A stretch of 64,000 nt of DNA from Lineus longissimus (taxonomy: Eukaryota; Nemertea; Pilidiophora; Heteronemertea; Lineidae): the NCBI RefSeq assembly GCF_910592395.1, contig NC_088323.1, positions 13,129,501 to 13,193,500 of the forward strand, given 5' to 3'. The notes under the pieces were generated by a model. The model had not been told where the DNA came from and searched no databases. It saw nothing but the letters and a program-made list of their open reading frames with translations. This document shows, piece by piece, positions 46,101 through 57,819 of the stretch (position 1 is the stretch's first letter; every line of letters begins with the position of its first letter). The translations under genes and the position numbers were made by a program.

Positions 46101-49100
46101 GGTGCACAGGGTGGCTGGCCTGTTAGATGCTGCACGGGTCGATTTTATTGTGTGGCCCCAGTCGGTGGAGGAGAGGCGTCAAATTCAAGCTGGATTCTAT
46201 GCGATCTCACATTTTCCCAAAGTATTGGGATGCATCGACGGCACGCACATCAGAATAATATGCCCCAGTGAGCCACGTCCTGATGCTGATCACATCCCAG
46301 AACCAGCCAATGCTGCTGAGAATGACCAGGAGATGCGAGATGGCCAGATAGGCCTACATGCTCCTGATCCTGCACATGCACCTGCACTGCCCATGCCTGC
46401 AGATCGCGAAGGCGAAGCCATGGAAGAAGCAGAACAACCCGCGCAAGTTCCTCCAGCTCCAGCCTACGAAGCATCTTTTGTAAACAGGAAGGGATATCAC
46501 TCCATCAACGTGCAAGCAGTGGTTGACGATAAGGGTAATTACTTTTATAATTATACCTGAAAACATGCTAAATACTAGGGCCAATATCCATGATATCACA
46601 ACAAGCGCCACATCCTCGACATCATGACATGCACCATGACTGACATGCCTTTTTTGGTAAACGAACGTTGCCCAATTCCATGATTGCCTGACCAACAAAA
46701 CATATGGAATGCCATTTATGCAAAAATTAGCTCTTGTACACTGTTGCTCATAAAGATAGAATACGCATAGTTTTTGTATTTTTTCATCGTTAATTGCATA
46801 GAAACTTGTTGATGCTGAAATATGTTGAATATAATAAAATACGGAGTGGTCGTGTAATAATGATCAATAGCCCTCCTAACTAAAATGATACATTTCCTTT
46901 TCAGGAAAATTCACCAATGTAGTTGCACGTTGGCCAGGGGCAACCCATGATGCCTTTATTTGGAGGAACAGTGACCTTAAAGAGCACCTGGAACTGACAA
47001 ACCCCAGAGGTGAAGATGGACTGTTGCTAGGAGATAGTGGATACCCTTGTATGCCGTATCTCATCGTCCCGTACGGAGCACCCACAACAGAAGCCCAGCA
47101 GAGATTGAACACTTCGTTATGTGCCACAAGAGTGAGGAAAGAACATGCCTTTGGAGTGTTAAAGAGGAGGTTCCATGTTCTCCATGGGGAGATTCGTATG
47201 CAGCCAGACCGTGTAGTTAAGATCATCTCTGCCTGTTTTGTCCTGCATAATATTGCAAAGATGAGAGGAGAACGTGACCCCCGGCCAGAAGACGACGACA
47301 GTGATGACGAAGAAGATGATGAAGATGATGATGAGGAGTATGCTGGCCCAAACTCTGGCAGTGTTTACAGGGACTACCTCGCCAATCGCTACTTTGCTTA
47401 ATTGACTGTGATCCATTGCAACCTGAGTGAGGGGATATATCAAAACAGTGGAAGCTACAGCCAGTGAATTTTCCAATTTCAAACTTAAAAACTATAACTA
47501 TATGTATTGCATAATCAGCACTCGCGTAATAATATATATTAATATAATAATATATATTAATATATTTAATATTTAAAAAATTCAAATCCTATAAACATAG
47601 ATACTATTTACACATAAATTTACAGTTCAATGCCCGACAGACCCAAGAACTCCTTTTCCTTCAGCAGAGCAATCTCCAGCTGTAGCTTTTCTATTCGAAG
47701 GCCAGCCTCTTTCTGAAGAACTTCCTGAGTACGTGTTGTGGCCTTCTGCGTAACAAGAGTTGCCTCAAGGACCTCAAGCTGCATGTTAAATACATCCTGC
47801 TGAGTCTTCTGTCGGCACATGGCGTCTGTCAGCAGACCCTTCGCATGTGCTTTCCTGGCACCTAGGAGAGAATGAAACAAATTATGACGGGTTAAATGGA
47901 TCACACAGCACTTCAATTTTGTCACTTTGTGAATGGCCAGAGCTCATTTTAGCACATTTGATTGATTCATGTAGGGACTGCTTAAAATCAAGAAAGGCTT
48001 TCGCCATTCTAGAGTCCCAACTACTCACCAGTGACTTTGCACAGTTTGGCCTTCTTTTTGGCTGGAGATTTTGGGGCAGTCATTGCAGTGGCTGTCATCG
48101 TCTGTTGAGAATCTAGAATAAAAAATGACAGTTCGGCCTATATGATGATAAATATCAAATCACGAAAGGTCACAAAATGTTTTGCAACCAAAACTCTGGC
48201 AAATATAGATTCAAATATCCAAAATGCAAATGCCTTGATATATGAGGTGTGGGCCAGGCTATCAGCATCGATACAGTATTAGACCCCGGGCCTAATAGCC
48301 TACTGAAAGACCGAACCTGTATCTAATAGCATACCAAGAATTATTGTGGCTCCCTCTGTGTGTGTTTCCTGTGGTTGACGATCAAAGGTTGCCACAACCA
48401 CTGCATCTGAGCAGTCGACATCAACATCTGCAGCTTGATTTACTGAAAAATTAAATGAAATTATCATAAAAAATAATTTTACTATTTCTAAATTAAAGAC
48501 GCATGATGTCTAACCGGGTCACTACAGTCGCTTTCTGTTTCTCAGTAGGCCTACTTGTATTTCTTCCATTGTAAACCGGTACCAATGTAATGTATCATAG
48601 TCTAAGAAATACTCGGCTCTTAATTGACATGGGCATATTTATCATCGAGCTTCCAGCACCTTTAAATTGAACTTACCAGGAGTACAACCAGCCAGATCAG
48701 GTAATGTAGCAGGGAGGGAGACTGCTGCTGTAGCCTTTATAGGTGTGGTTACTGAAAATATTAACAAATGAAAGTTTTAAAGTTTAAAGGGAATGAATCA
48801 CATAAATTGGCGGGGAAAATCAATAAATTCTAATTAAATCCATCGAAAATCCAAATTTCTATGATATTCCATTAAAACAGGGTGATGTCAGCTTAACAAT
48901 AGGCCTAATGTGTACAATTGCGATCATTTTGTTAATTCTTTGAGGTAATTCACATGACTTATTGAATAAATTAAAAGTATTAACAAATATTTATATTGGA
49001 ACTTATTTCTGTTTCACCCTGTATAGTACTATTTGCAAACTTTGCGTTCCATACACTTACTGGGCATGCTCAGTGCGTTTAGAAATATGGAGTCGGGAAA

Positions 49101-52100
49101 TTTGCAAGCGCGTATTTGGAGCAGCGAATAACCACATTTTCTGTACTTTTGTGCAGTTGAACTACCTTATCTGTTGATGAATTTGATTTATAGAGCTATG
49201 AAGTCAACTACTATGGTACTATTTCTAAGTGACGGTCATGAAAAGCTGTACTTTCGGCCGCTTGAAAAATGCATGCATGCACTGTAATGTCAGCATGTAC
49301 ACATGGTCGCTATACACACAGGAAGTCCAACAGAAATGGCTGGCAGAGTGCCAATATCGATGCAGGCACCAGACGACATACTTTGAACTTAGCCAGGGTA
49401 GGGCCGAGTTGAGCTTAATTCCACCAATGTTTTTGAAGATTGACATCAGGCTATGAAATCTAGACCTATGTAAGGCTTAGGCCTATGTTCAGAAATATAT
49501 GCTGGTAGAAGTAGATAGCGTTTTATGGCCTAATTAGGCTAAATCGGAGCCTGGTGTACCTACCTGCAGACTCAAATCCACCAGTGATGCCTCTGAATGC
49601 TGCGTCTTTTTCGAATGTTTCTATTATTCTCTGCAGTGTAGGGTCGGCCTGTGGCATCTTTCCCCCTCCGCCAGTCCCTCTCTGGTGTTTTTGCTGCAGG
49701 GAATGGATCTCTTTCGCCTTTGAAAGCTGCTGGTTCCATTTTTCCCTGCAGTTATCCCCGGTCCTTGTGGCCACTCCCAAGGAACTAACCATTAGGGCAA
49801 TTTCATCCCATTTGTTTTTTTTCATTTTGTTTGTCACATCTGACGAAAACTTGGATCGCAAGATCCCAAGTTCATTTATAACAACATCGACTAAAACTTC
49901 GGCTTCTGAGTGTGAAAAATTTGGTTTTCTCTCCCTTTTTGTCTTTTGAGATGAATGATTCTCTATGGAGGCAGCCATCTTGCATGTCTTGCTTTCAATA
50001 TGAGGACCAAATGCATTATGGGAAATGTCCCTAGCAACTAACATTGATTTACTTAAAAGTAGCGTTAGTTAACATTGGGCCTGACATTGATTTGTGAAAC
50101 TCAATTTTAGCGTTATGTTAGCTAACGCTAAGTTAGGGACTTTAACATAAAAAGATAAACTAACATACTTTTATCACCATAACTTTTGTGCAAACGGCCC
50201 CAGGTCAATCTTTTAACAATAAAGTTAATTTTCTTAAGCACCTCCTTATCTTACTTCTTCACATACAGGGCATCCCAAACACTTTGCTAAATCCACTAAC
50301 CCCCCCCCCCCCATTTCAAGTTGGTATTGCACCAGACCCAAGCTCAACGGTACAATGATCATGTAAGTGTCCAAATACCTTTTCAGGACATACTAGTATG
50401 AGGACATCAATTTTGATACCAGAAGGAAAACCAATCCTGTCTGTGTGTCACTGTGACATAGATCCTGGCTCTATTGGAAATGTCGCACTCGCACTGCATT
50501 ACTTCATGTGATGTCACTTACATCTTTCACAGTTGACAAATTGAAGCATCCATGGTTATTGTAACTATATATAGTCCTTGCCAAATCTATCTAAAAGTAT
50601 CAGTAAAACTGCTAAACTATGAATTGTATCTGCTTACTCAGCTGAGCGCCAGGCCCTTGGGCCTCTTGTTAAATAAAAGCATAACTTCACTTTACACTTT
50701 TCGGGGTTGAAAATGTACTCACGTAAATCACCAAAATTACATGCCAAATTCGCACATGACCTGTTATTTCTCAAAGCTTGGAAGCTCAAATGTCTGAATG
50801 TAATGTATGCGCGTAATGTATACTCTCAGCAAGCGAATAGTTGTGATCGTCGGTTTTTGATACGAATCGTTTCCTGTATGGCCGTTACAAGCCGTTGTCT
50901 GAATATGATGTGAACCTGTTTACCGTTCAATGCTGCTCCCTGTGACGCTGTACCCGCAAATGTTCAATGAAAAAAATGCTGATAATGACTTACACGGCTT
51001 GTTCGCATCGTAAACATAGTGGTACCCGGGTTAACTGTCTTTGTGTTTGGCCTAATTTTACAACGATTACTCCCCATGTAACCACGATCTAGGATGGACA
51101 GGCTGTGTATTATGAATAGGAAAAGTCACCTAGGGACCGTTGCGTAGAATACTTTTTTGGCGAAATATTGTGCAGAGTCCAGTAAGCCCATCGGCAATGC
51201 AGGTCCAACACCGGAGCATCCAGATCCTGTTCCTGCGCTTGCTTCTCCAGAACAGGTAAGCAAAACCATTGTGAATAATCAATCGATATCTACGTACCAT
51301 GCATGCATGTTGTACTTATCTGTATGTCACTATGTGTATTGCATGTACTGGGGCTAGAACAATTAGGCTTGTGGTATTCGACTCGATGACTCGACGACGC
51401 GATGGCTCGATGACGCGATCGTTGCTATGGATTTTGCTAAAATACGGAATCCCATGATCCTGGTCTCCGGGCTACCGCTGCAACAGCAAAGGTTTTAGCT
51501 CGGCCTTCCCATACCCTGCTACGGTATGTGGAAGGATGTGCCCCCCCCCCCCAGCCATGGCCACTGGAGATTGGTCCCCGCGATTGATTTTGATATTTAA
51601 AGGACTCGCGGAAGTTTCATAGCATGCAAAATGACCGGAGATTTAATTGACAAACAAGCTTCTAGTGGCCATCGTCAGATGTCATGTGGTAGTCTGTCAA
51701 CAATCGGAATTTCGCATATGTGCAGTTTTTTAGACTCAGTCCCTCAGTCCCTCTTCCGTCCCTTGACATCTGCCCCCCCCCCCAATACATCAGCCCCTAT
51801 ACATGCTTTCCGAAATTGGTGGCTTGCATTGGAACTAACTTTTTCCCCCCCCCCCCCCCCCCCCCACACACACACACTTCCATAGTCAAGGGGGCCGCAG
51901 GCGCGTTCCCGATTTTTCGGGAAAAGGGGGTTAATTTTCACTCTTGTTTCGGGGAAAAATCCCCGAAAAATCAATAAATAGGGGTGTTATTACTGCTATT
52001 TTCCCTTCAAAAACTGAAAATAGGGGTATATTTTCTAATGTTTTCCTTCCCTGGGTCTTCTTCCCCGAAAAGATTTTTAAAAAGCCCGTTTTACGGGCCG

Positions 52101-54953
52101 TTTTATCCCCGGTTAAAATTAATTGGAAATCTACAAGTTGGCCTGAGGACATGTATGGGCTGACCCTTCCTTTAGGGGGTAGGGATCCAAGACTCCCTTC
52201 AATTAGGGGGTAGGGATCCAAGACTCCCTTCAATTAGGGGGTAGGGATCCAATACTCCCTTCAATTAGGGGGGTAAGATCAAATCCTTCCTTCAAATAGG
52301 GGGTCAATTTCCTCACAAAAGCCCGCAAATAGGGGGTACAAAAAAATGCTGTTTCCTTCCATTAGGGGGTGATTTTAAAACTTGGGAACAAGCCTATGTA
52401 CCCCCTAAATACGGGGAGTGGGGGGGGGGGCGGGCTTCTTCCCCCTTGTCCGTCATTAAAGGCATTCAAGTGTGTTGGTCAACCATGACTATCTCCTTTG
52501 TCCCTCCACCACAGGCCTAGTTTCCCCTTATGACATCACTATTTCGGACACTCAGCGCCCCATTTCTGGAAAGGGGTATAGGACATTTAATATTGCCGTG
52601 CTGAACGGATATCTAGAGCCAACCTTGTCTCCAGGAACTCGCGTGTCATTTTAACATTGGAATTTCTGCTCGTAAAGAACCTGGGTAGGAGGTTGATCTG
52701 AACCAGCTATATTTAGGTGTATTTAGCTGTATTGACGGTAAGATACCAGTGGCTTGCATAGCAACATGGCGCATGGTTTTATCAAAAATGCGAACTTGTA
52801 GGAAACGAAAAATGGTCGGATTAGATACGGTGAAAACAGCTGGAAAGGGGTTGGTAATGATCGGTTCTTTTTTATTTTCCTCCACTTATGATTCTATATA
52901 TAAATTACAGTCCAAGCAGTGATATTCTTTAAGAAGATTCCAACTTGATCGCGTCATCGAGTCATCGCGTCGTCGAGTCATCGAGTCGAATACCACAAGC
53001 CGAACAATTAACACTGACAACAGTTTTAAAACAACTTTAATAGTATAACTCTGAATAGTTTTACAGTACACATTCAATTACATGTATTCTTCACCATAGT
53101 GGATTCTGACTTTGGGCGTCCTCAAACAGGCACTCAGCATTTGGAGAATGTGGGTTGTCGCATTCTGGGCAGCAGGTTGCATCACTGTCCCAGTTAAAGT
53201 TGAGGATGGAGCAACCAGATGAGAGCTCGTATGGTTTTCCACCATCTGGACAGCAGGTTACGTCACTGTCCCAGTTTCTTTCCTGGTGGTCGACAATGGA
53301 ATCGGGATAACAAGATGTCGAACTGTCCTGGTCGGATTCAATTTTACTTCCCTCGCTGCTGTGCTAGAACCACAACGCGTTGCAAGAAGGACATCTGCCG
53401 GATGGGAAAGTGGCTGACTTTTCGGATGAAACTGAAATGTCATCCTCATGATCATCGTGATCATCATCTGGCATGTCTGCTTCTGAAATAAAGAAATTGA
53501 ATAATATTTAATTTGAATTCTAAATCTTTTTCAGGTTGAGAAAATTGGCAGGAAAAGGAGTGGTCCGAAACCCAGGGCTATGCCAGTGAGTAAAAAGCAG
53601 AAACAAGAAGCAGCCCTTGCCTTATTGGACCTATCTGCAACGTTTACAAGCAGTGTTTTGGATGAAAATGATGCGTCTACAAGCAGTGTTTTGGATGAAA
53701 ATGATGACACAAACAGTTTTGAAAATGCAACAGCCAGTTTTGAGGATGTTGCAGCACCAACGGTGATTACAGTAAACATGATGCATGTCGAGATACAGTG
53801 TTCACCCATTATGAGAGACGTCGGAACTCAAACTGTATATGAAAAGTACACTCTGGGTGCTAAAATTGAACATATTGTCCAAAAAAATGAAAAAGTTTTA
53901 GGGGCATGTAACATTACCCAACCATCTATTGTTACAGATTCTAAGCCTTGCATTGATGGCAATGCTGGTCAGATTTTGTCATTGGAATCAATTTGTGACA
54001 ATGACAAAAAAATGAAATTCTTTACTGGTTTGCATTACTTTCAATTCATTGCCCTATTTCAATTTCTTGGGGATGCAGTGAACAATCTCAAATATAGATA
54101 CAGGGATATCAGAACATGTTCAAGTGACAAAGGTGAGACTACTTCTAGTAAAAGTGACAGCACTGACAGTAGTAAGACTACTACTTATAGGCGAAGTCCA
54201 AATAGGAAAACTTCATCAAAGGAGGAACTTTTCATCATGCTTGTTCGACTACGCAGAGGCTATTCCTTTTTTGCAATGAACACTTTTTTCAAGTTATGTG
54301 AGACTAGATTAAGGACAATATTCACCACGTGGCTGCAGCTTCTACACTGCCATTTCAAAGATTTACGCCATCTAATGTTTCCTGACCGGGCTCATATCAA
54401 AAACAATTTACCACAATCATTTCAGTCATTCAAAAATATTAGGTGTGTGGTGGATTGCACAGAATATTTTGTGGAAATGCCAAGAGACTTTTCCAGGCAG
54501 GGAAATCTGTATTCTAATTACAAGCATCACCATACTTTTAAATGCCTCATAGCTGTTGCTCCAGATGGTGCTGGTGTTTTCATCTCCGATTTATTTGAAG
54601 GTGCCATGAGTGATAATGATGTATTTATGAAGTGTGGACTCATTGATTTTTTAAATCCTGGTGACTTGGTCCTTGCTGACAGAGGATTCACAGTCAAGGA
54701 AATTTTGAACAACCGAAATGTAGAACTTAACATTCCATCATTTCTGCATGGGCGAGCTAGGCTTACTCCACAAGAAGAATTATCAACCAGACGTATAGCT
54801 AAGGTCAGGATTCATGTTGAGCGCTATAACGAGCGTTTGAAGAAATTCAGATTAATAGCAGGTACAATACCAATGGTGCTTGCACCTTTGGCCAACCAAG
54901 CTGTATTTGTTGCCTGTTGCCTGGTGAACTTTCAAGATCCCCTTGTGATTTGA
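43154..54953 (+). CDS. THAP-DDE transposase, ISL2EU type (3 exons, 605 aa)
   Basis: Proposed exons are 43154-43474, 51178-51255 and 53535-54953. Donors CCA|GTGAGT and CAG|GTAAGC, acceptors GTGCAGAG and TTTTTCAG, and phases 0 and 0 give 605 aa without a stop. Exon 1 encodes an N-terminal THAP zinc finger (CCYGRCNSD..FITFPK..W..LCGR..YICTKHF, C2CH), which would bind transposon ends. Exon 2 gives GPTPEHPDPVPALASPEQ, a sequence usual after THAP in these proteins. Exon 3 has a helix-turn-helix-like region (~SSKEELFIMLVRLRRGYSFF) and a DDE_Tnp_4 catalytic core: VVDCTEY (D1), LVLADRGF (D2), HVERYNERLK (E). An N-terminal 33-nt tandem duplication repeats TSSVLDENDA. Introns 1 and 2 hold the Harbinger and the 9-bp-TSD element. 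The exon 1-2 join is the least certain point. Confidence 0.78.
43475..45592. other. Intron 1 of the ISL2EU-type transposase, left part
   Basis: Intronic DNA up to the Harbinger insertion. Short ORFs show no motifs. Nothing else recognised. Confidence 0.5.
45790..47401 (+). CDS. HARBI1-like Harbinger transposase (2 exons, 413 aa)
   Basis: Exons 45790-46534 and 46905-47401 join as GATAAGG|GTAATT to CTTTTCAG|GAAAATTC, reading ..VVDDKGKFTNVVARWPG.. in frame. The DDE_Tnp_4 core is visible: VLGCIDGTHIRI (D1), LLLGDSGYPC (D2) and VRKEHAFGVLKRRF (E); an N-terminal helix-turn-helix region precedes it (VLIALRYFASGAFFEVIGDT). It cuts and pastes the element together with the Myb-like partner. It is longer than the usual ~350 aa because of a ~65-residue Pro/Ala/Glu-rich insert right after D1 (about residues 160-225) and an Asp/Glu run near the C-terminus. 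The ATG lies ~190 bp inside the left TIR. No frame damage seen. Confidence 0.93.
47620..50044 (-). CDS. Harbinger Myb/SANT-like accessory protein (5 exons, 329 aa)
   Basis: Minus-strand exons are 50044-49564, 48751-48677, 48442-48335, 48112-48029 and 47861-47620. Every junction is GT-AG with phase 1 and the total is 990 nt, ending in a stop. Exon 1 holds a Myb/SANT-like DNA-binding domain (FSHSEAEVLVDVVINEL.. KWDEIALMVSSLG..RTGDNCREKW). The middle exons are Ala/Thr-rich with a basic stretch PAKKKAKLCK that could be a nuclear signal. The last exon is a predicted coiled coil (VLEATLVTQKATTRTQEVLQ..). In Harbinger elements this protein recruits the transposase to the nucleus and the element ends. 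A shorter start at 49978 (MAASIENHSS) is possible. Convergent with the transposase, 218 bp between stops. Confidence 0.9.
50208..51177. other. Intron 1 of the ISL2EU-type transposase, right part
   Basis: Contains a C-run (~50299). No THAP-like exon is found here, which supports the one at 43154. No gene recognised. Confidence 0.5.
51366..53001. mobile_element. 1636-bp non-autonomous element, 9-bp TSD (Mutator-like?)
   Basis: GAACAATTA is duplicated exactly at 51357-51365 and 53002-53010. The ends are long inverted repeats starting GGCTTGTGGTATTCGACTCG and continuing with degenerate ACTCGACGACGCGATG motifs, ~55 bp with one mismatch. A 9-bp duplication and minisatellite-like TIRs fit Mutator-like elements (the Rehavkus type is known for such TIRs); assignment is inference. 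No transposase is encoded. It lies in intron 2 of the ISL2EU-type transposase gene. Confidence 0.85.
51842..52432 (-). repeat. Second copy of the 13606-14024 element with a 30-bp tandem repeat
   Basis: Starts with a long C-run, then CACACACACACTTCCATAGT and the reverse complement of the element at 13606-14024. It ends ..CGGGGAGTGGGG in a G-run. Compared with the first copy it carries about three to four copies of a 30-bp repeat (TAGGGGGTAGGGATCCAAGA..) at ~52178-52275. No clear own TSD. It sits inside the 9-bp-TSD element. Confidence 0.75.
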
Positions 54954-55290
54954 GTGAAATCTCAGTGAACAGAACACTGTCACTAGAATATACTAGTAAT
55001 GACTGGAAAAACATGCTGTCTCTATGAATGATTAAAAGTAATTGTAATAAATTCTTCAAAAATATTTGTAAGTTTACATTGAATTATTTTGAAAAAAAAT
55101 GTTTATAAAACCGAGGTTTGGTGTCGTATTCACTGTTCTACTTTAATTTACCCTAAACAGACCACACTGACTTTTAAGTCCTTTAATAATGAAAGCAATG
55201 TTTTACTGGCAAATACAAATTTACAAATTACTGGCCAAACCGTATACTTTCAAATCACCCTGCAGGGCCTTATTCATGTCTTAGGGATGA

Positions 55291-57705
55291 TTACAAAACA
55301 AATGGTTTCAAATCACGTGGAATTCTCATTTCAAAAATTTCAGGAGCAAGAAGTCTGTGCCAAAGATAGCATATTGGCTTCACCATGTCACTAATGAATG
55401 CTTCATCCCTGTATATTCTTTCTATACTAGGGTCTCCCTTTTCTGAATACAGAACAAAGTCACACCAATGCCTTTCCATGACTCTCAGCTGGAATTGTAC
55501 CTGATAGTAATATTGGTGTTACTTTCTCAGGAGGAGCTTTCCATCATCATTTAGCTTAAAACATGCTGAATTTAGTTTTTGCTTTTGAATCCGGCCATTA
55601 TCAAGTGCTGATCTCAAGTCTTTTGGTGCATGGGACTGAAGTAACTTCAATGTTTTTATTTCTAGAATCCCATCGGGATGGGTTTCTGATGGGTCATAGA
55701 CTAGCCCGGATACAACCAAGTTCTGGCATAGCATTGTTCACCCAGAATCCAGTGTCTTCCACTCTGTATCCTGGAATGAATCCATGTTTGACTTTCAAAT
55801 ATTGTTCTCTTGCTGGACCTTCTTTCTCCAAACCTTGCTGCATCCAGAAACTGGAGTAACTTTTTTTAAACCAGAGTTTCTCTCGAACAAATACTATGCG
55901 TTTTTCAGAAAGTTCGCCTAGTTGCAGGCTTTTACCAAGAGAGTATTGAGTTTTAGCAACTGATGCAGTCAGCCTGAATCGACGCTCCTGGTTCCAGACT
56001 GCCGACTCGCTTTGTCTTTGACTTCCTTGTACCATACATACCCTGGTCGTACCTGAGCTAGGGATGACACAGTTGTCTTTTAATTGCCATACCAGATTGT
56101 GAAGTGTTTGTTTTCGGGAGTCAGTCAGCTTGTAGTCTTGGTATGTGTGTGTCAACAAAGTACTCCACATGCTGCAAGACTCACCTTGACTCCCCATACC
56201 TAGATTTTTGAGAAATGTGTTGACACTTTCACTGGTGATATTTCTTAGGTGAGTTGGTCGGGGATCATATGTTATTGTATTAAGACGATATTCTGACTGT
56301 GCCTTTGAATATTTGGCTTCGTGTACAGCTTTGGGTGTTTTCCTTTTTTGTCCCTTGTTCCATTCACATGGTTTGTCTGTGCATGTTTTCGGATCATAGC
56401 CATGCTTCTTTACATGACTCAAGAGTGCCAGTAGCAGTGCAGAAACATGGCTGCACCTCCCTAGTGCAGATGCTTTGCACTCACAACTGCTGTCAAGCAC
56501 ATATCCACTGTCCTGAGATATTGTCACATGCACCTTGTATGGTGGCTGTGCATGCATTGAGGGTAACACACCAGCCTTAAGAAAAAAAAAATTGTCCTTT
56601 GAATTGTCTTTAATATTCACTACATTCCCAGAATCAACGTACTGTTGTCCCTTCGTAAATGGCTTTTTAGTCATATGACATAGGTCTGTGTCCTCTTTAT
56701 TCATGTTATCCTTGTCTCCAACAACTTTATGCTATGGACTCCAGTAAGAAATAATGAATATGACCACAGTTAAACATATTCGGAACTTTTTTGGATGGAA
56801 ACGCCCCCCATTTTGTTATTGGAGGTGGAGGAGGTGTGTTGGTCTTGGTAGCCTGTGGAGCAGCAGTTCCAGCATGTCCAGTACAAGTAGATGCTGCCTG
56901 GAAGTGTGATCGAACCTTTTCTGCATACCACTTACCATCATCTACTGTAATAGAAATCTTCGAGTGGTGTCCTGAAGCCACACAAGTCTTGCATCTGTAA
57001 AATATTGAAAAAGAACATAAGTCACCTACCAGTCGAGTAGAATCAAGGGATGATGGAGGTAAATAAAAGGAGAGGAGAGTAATTAATGTATTCAGAATGA
57101 ATTACTATGACCAGGGGCTTCATTTATGCTTTAATTAAGCCCCCTCCACCCCCCCCCCCTCCATTTGCTACCAGAAATTTTGAGAATTAAAGACATTTGA
57201 CTGCATTTGTACTGTATCACCCTGTATAATACAGCAGTTCTTTTGGTGCACCCTGTGGAATCATAGACAATCTGGGCATGCGCAGCTGACCGAAACATGG
57301 GCGGCATGTCAGTTCAGCTTGGAAGCGCACATGTTACTTCGGCCTATTGTCATCATCATTGTGAATAATTCTTCATGTGGAGTATTGTGTGAGGTGTTTT
57401 GTATCGCCTGGAGGCATTCAATTCGCTATTGAATCAATTCTTTTTGCCACGGGACCGTACAATTGGATAAAAGTGATTCATCATGCATTGTGACGGAGTG
57501 TCAGATTTTTTATTGTGAATGAAATTTAATCAGCCTACCTTTCAATTAAATTGGGCCGATTGCCAGAGACTTTGAGACCCCCACACTGCAGCCACCTCTT
57601 CAAGACAATATTGGAATATTTGTTAAAATCACTGGTGTCCAAATTTGCTCCAGGTACGTCTTTTTCATTTAAATTGATATGCGGGAAAGTTGATGTGCTA
57701 GCCAT
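55291..57705 (-). pseudogene. SAP/SWIM/YqaJ-type nuclease gene of the ISL2EU element, broken
   Basis: Exon 1 (57705-57539) encodes a SAP-like motif (VLKRWLQCGGLKVSGNRP..LIER). Its GTAGGC donor joins in frame to exon 2 from 56994 (CKTCVASGHHSKIS). Exon 2 carries a SWIM zinc finger (CECKASALGRCSHVSALLLA) and a YqaJ-like nuclease domain (RFRLTASVAKT..; GILEIKTLKLLQ with the E-x-K pair; YYYQVQFQL). Three lesions: a 1-nt shift at ~56730 (LLESIA to KVVGDKD), a frameshift or deletion at ~55715 where the catalytic SPDG motif should be, and an in-frame TAA at 55519-55521. The intact family would act as the second protein of the transposon. It is convergent with the transposase, 337 bp apart. Confidence 0.85.
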
Positions 57706-57819
57706 TATGTAATGCTAATGCGATGATGAGATTGTCCGACATCCGGGCATTACCTATCTATCCTCGTGGTAGTCTATTTTTAGCGCAGTGCGGTGACGTC
57801 ATCTTCGCGGAATGCTATT

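Larger units (their letters stand above)
45599..50201. mobile_element. Complete PIF/Harbinger transposon
   Basis: The ends GGGGCCGGTTGCACAAAAG (45599 on) and CTTTTGTGCAAACGGCCCC (ending 50201) are inverted repeats with one mismatch. The subterminal DNA contains repeated GTTAACGCTAACTTAA-like palindromic motifs on both sides. AGGTCA is duplicated at 45593-45598 and 50202-50207. Equally the boundary can be drawn to leave the 3-bp duplication CAG, which fits the 3-bp target duplications of this superfamily. It encodes the two standard Harbinger proteins, convergently arranged, both apparently intact. Confidence 0.9.
42973..57819. mobile_element. ISL2EU-type transposon with two nested insertions
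   Basis: Imperfect TIRs: AATAGCATCCCGCGAAG (42973-42989) and CCCGGATGTCGGACA (43033-43047) match, inverted, CTTCGCGGAATGCTATT (57803-57819, one mismatch) and TGTCCGACATCCGGG (57733-57747). The first ATG of the transposase (43154) and that of the YqaJ-type gene (57705) each lie ~30-110 bp inside these repeats, pointing inward. A THAP-DDE transposase paired with a YqaJ-like nuclease is, as I recall, the layout of the ISL2EU/IS4EU superfamily. Exact outer ends and the short TSD were not resolved. Without the nested Harbinger and 9-bp-TSD element it would be ~8.6 kb. Confidence 0.75.

Noticed and set aside
50707-50913. Alternative THAP exon close to the DDE exon
   Set aside because: Contains Cys residues but no C2CH spacing or FP motif; the exon at 43154 fits far better and lies next to the left TIR.
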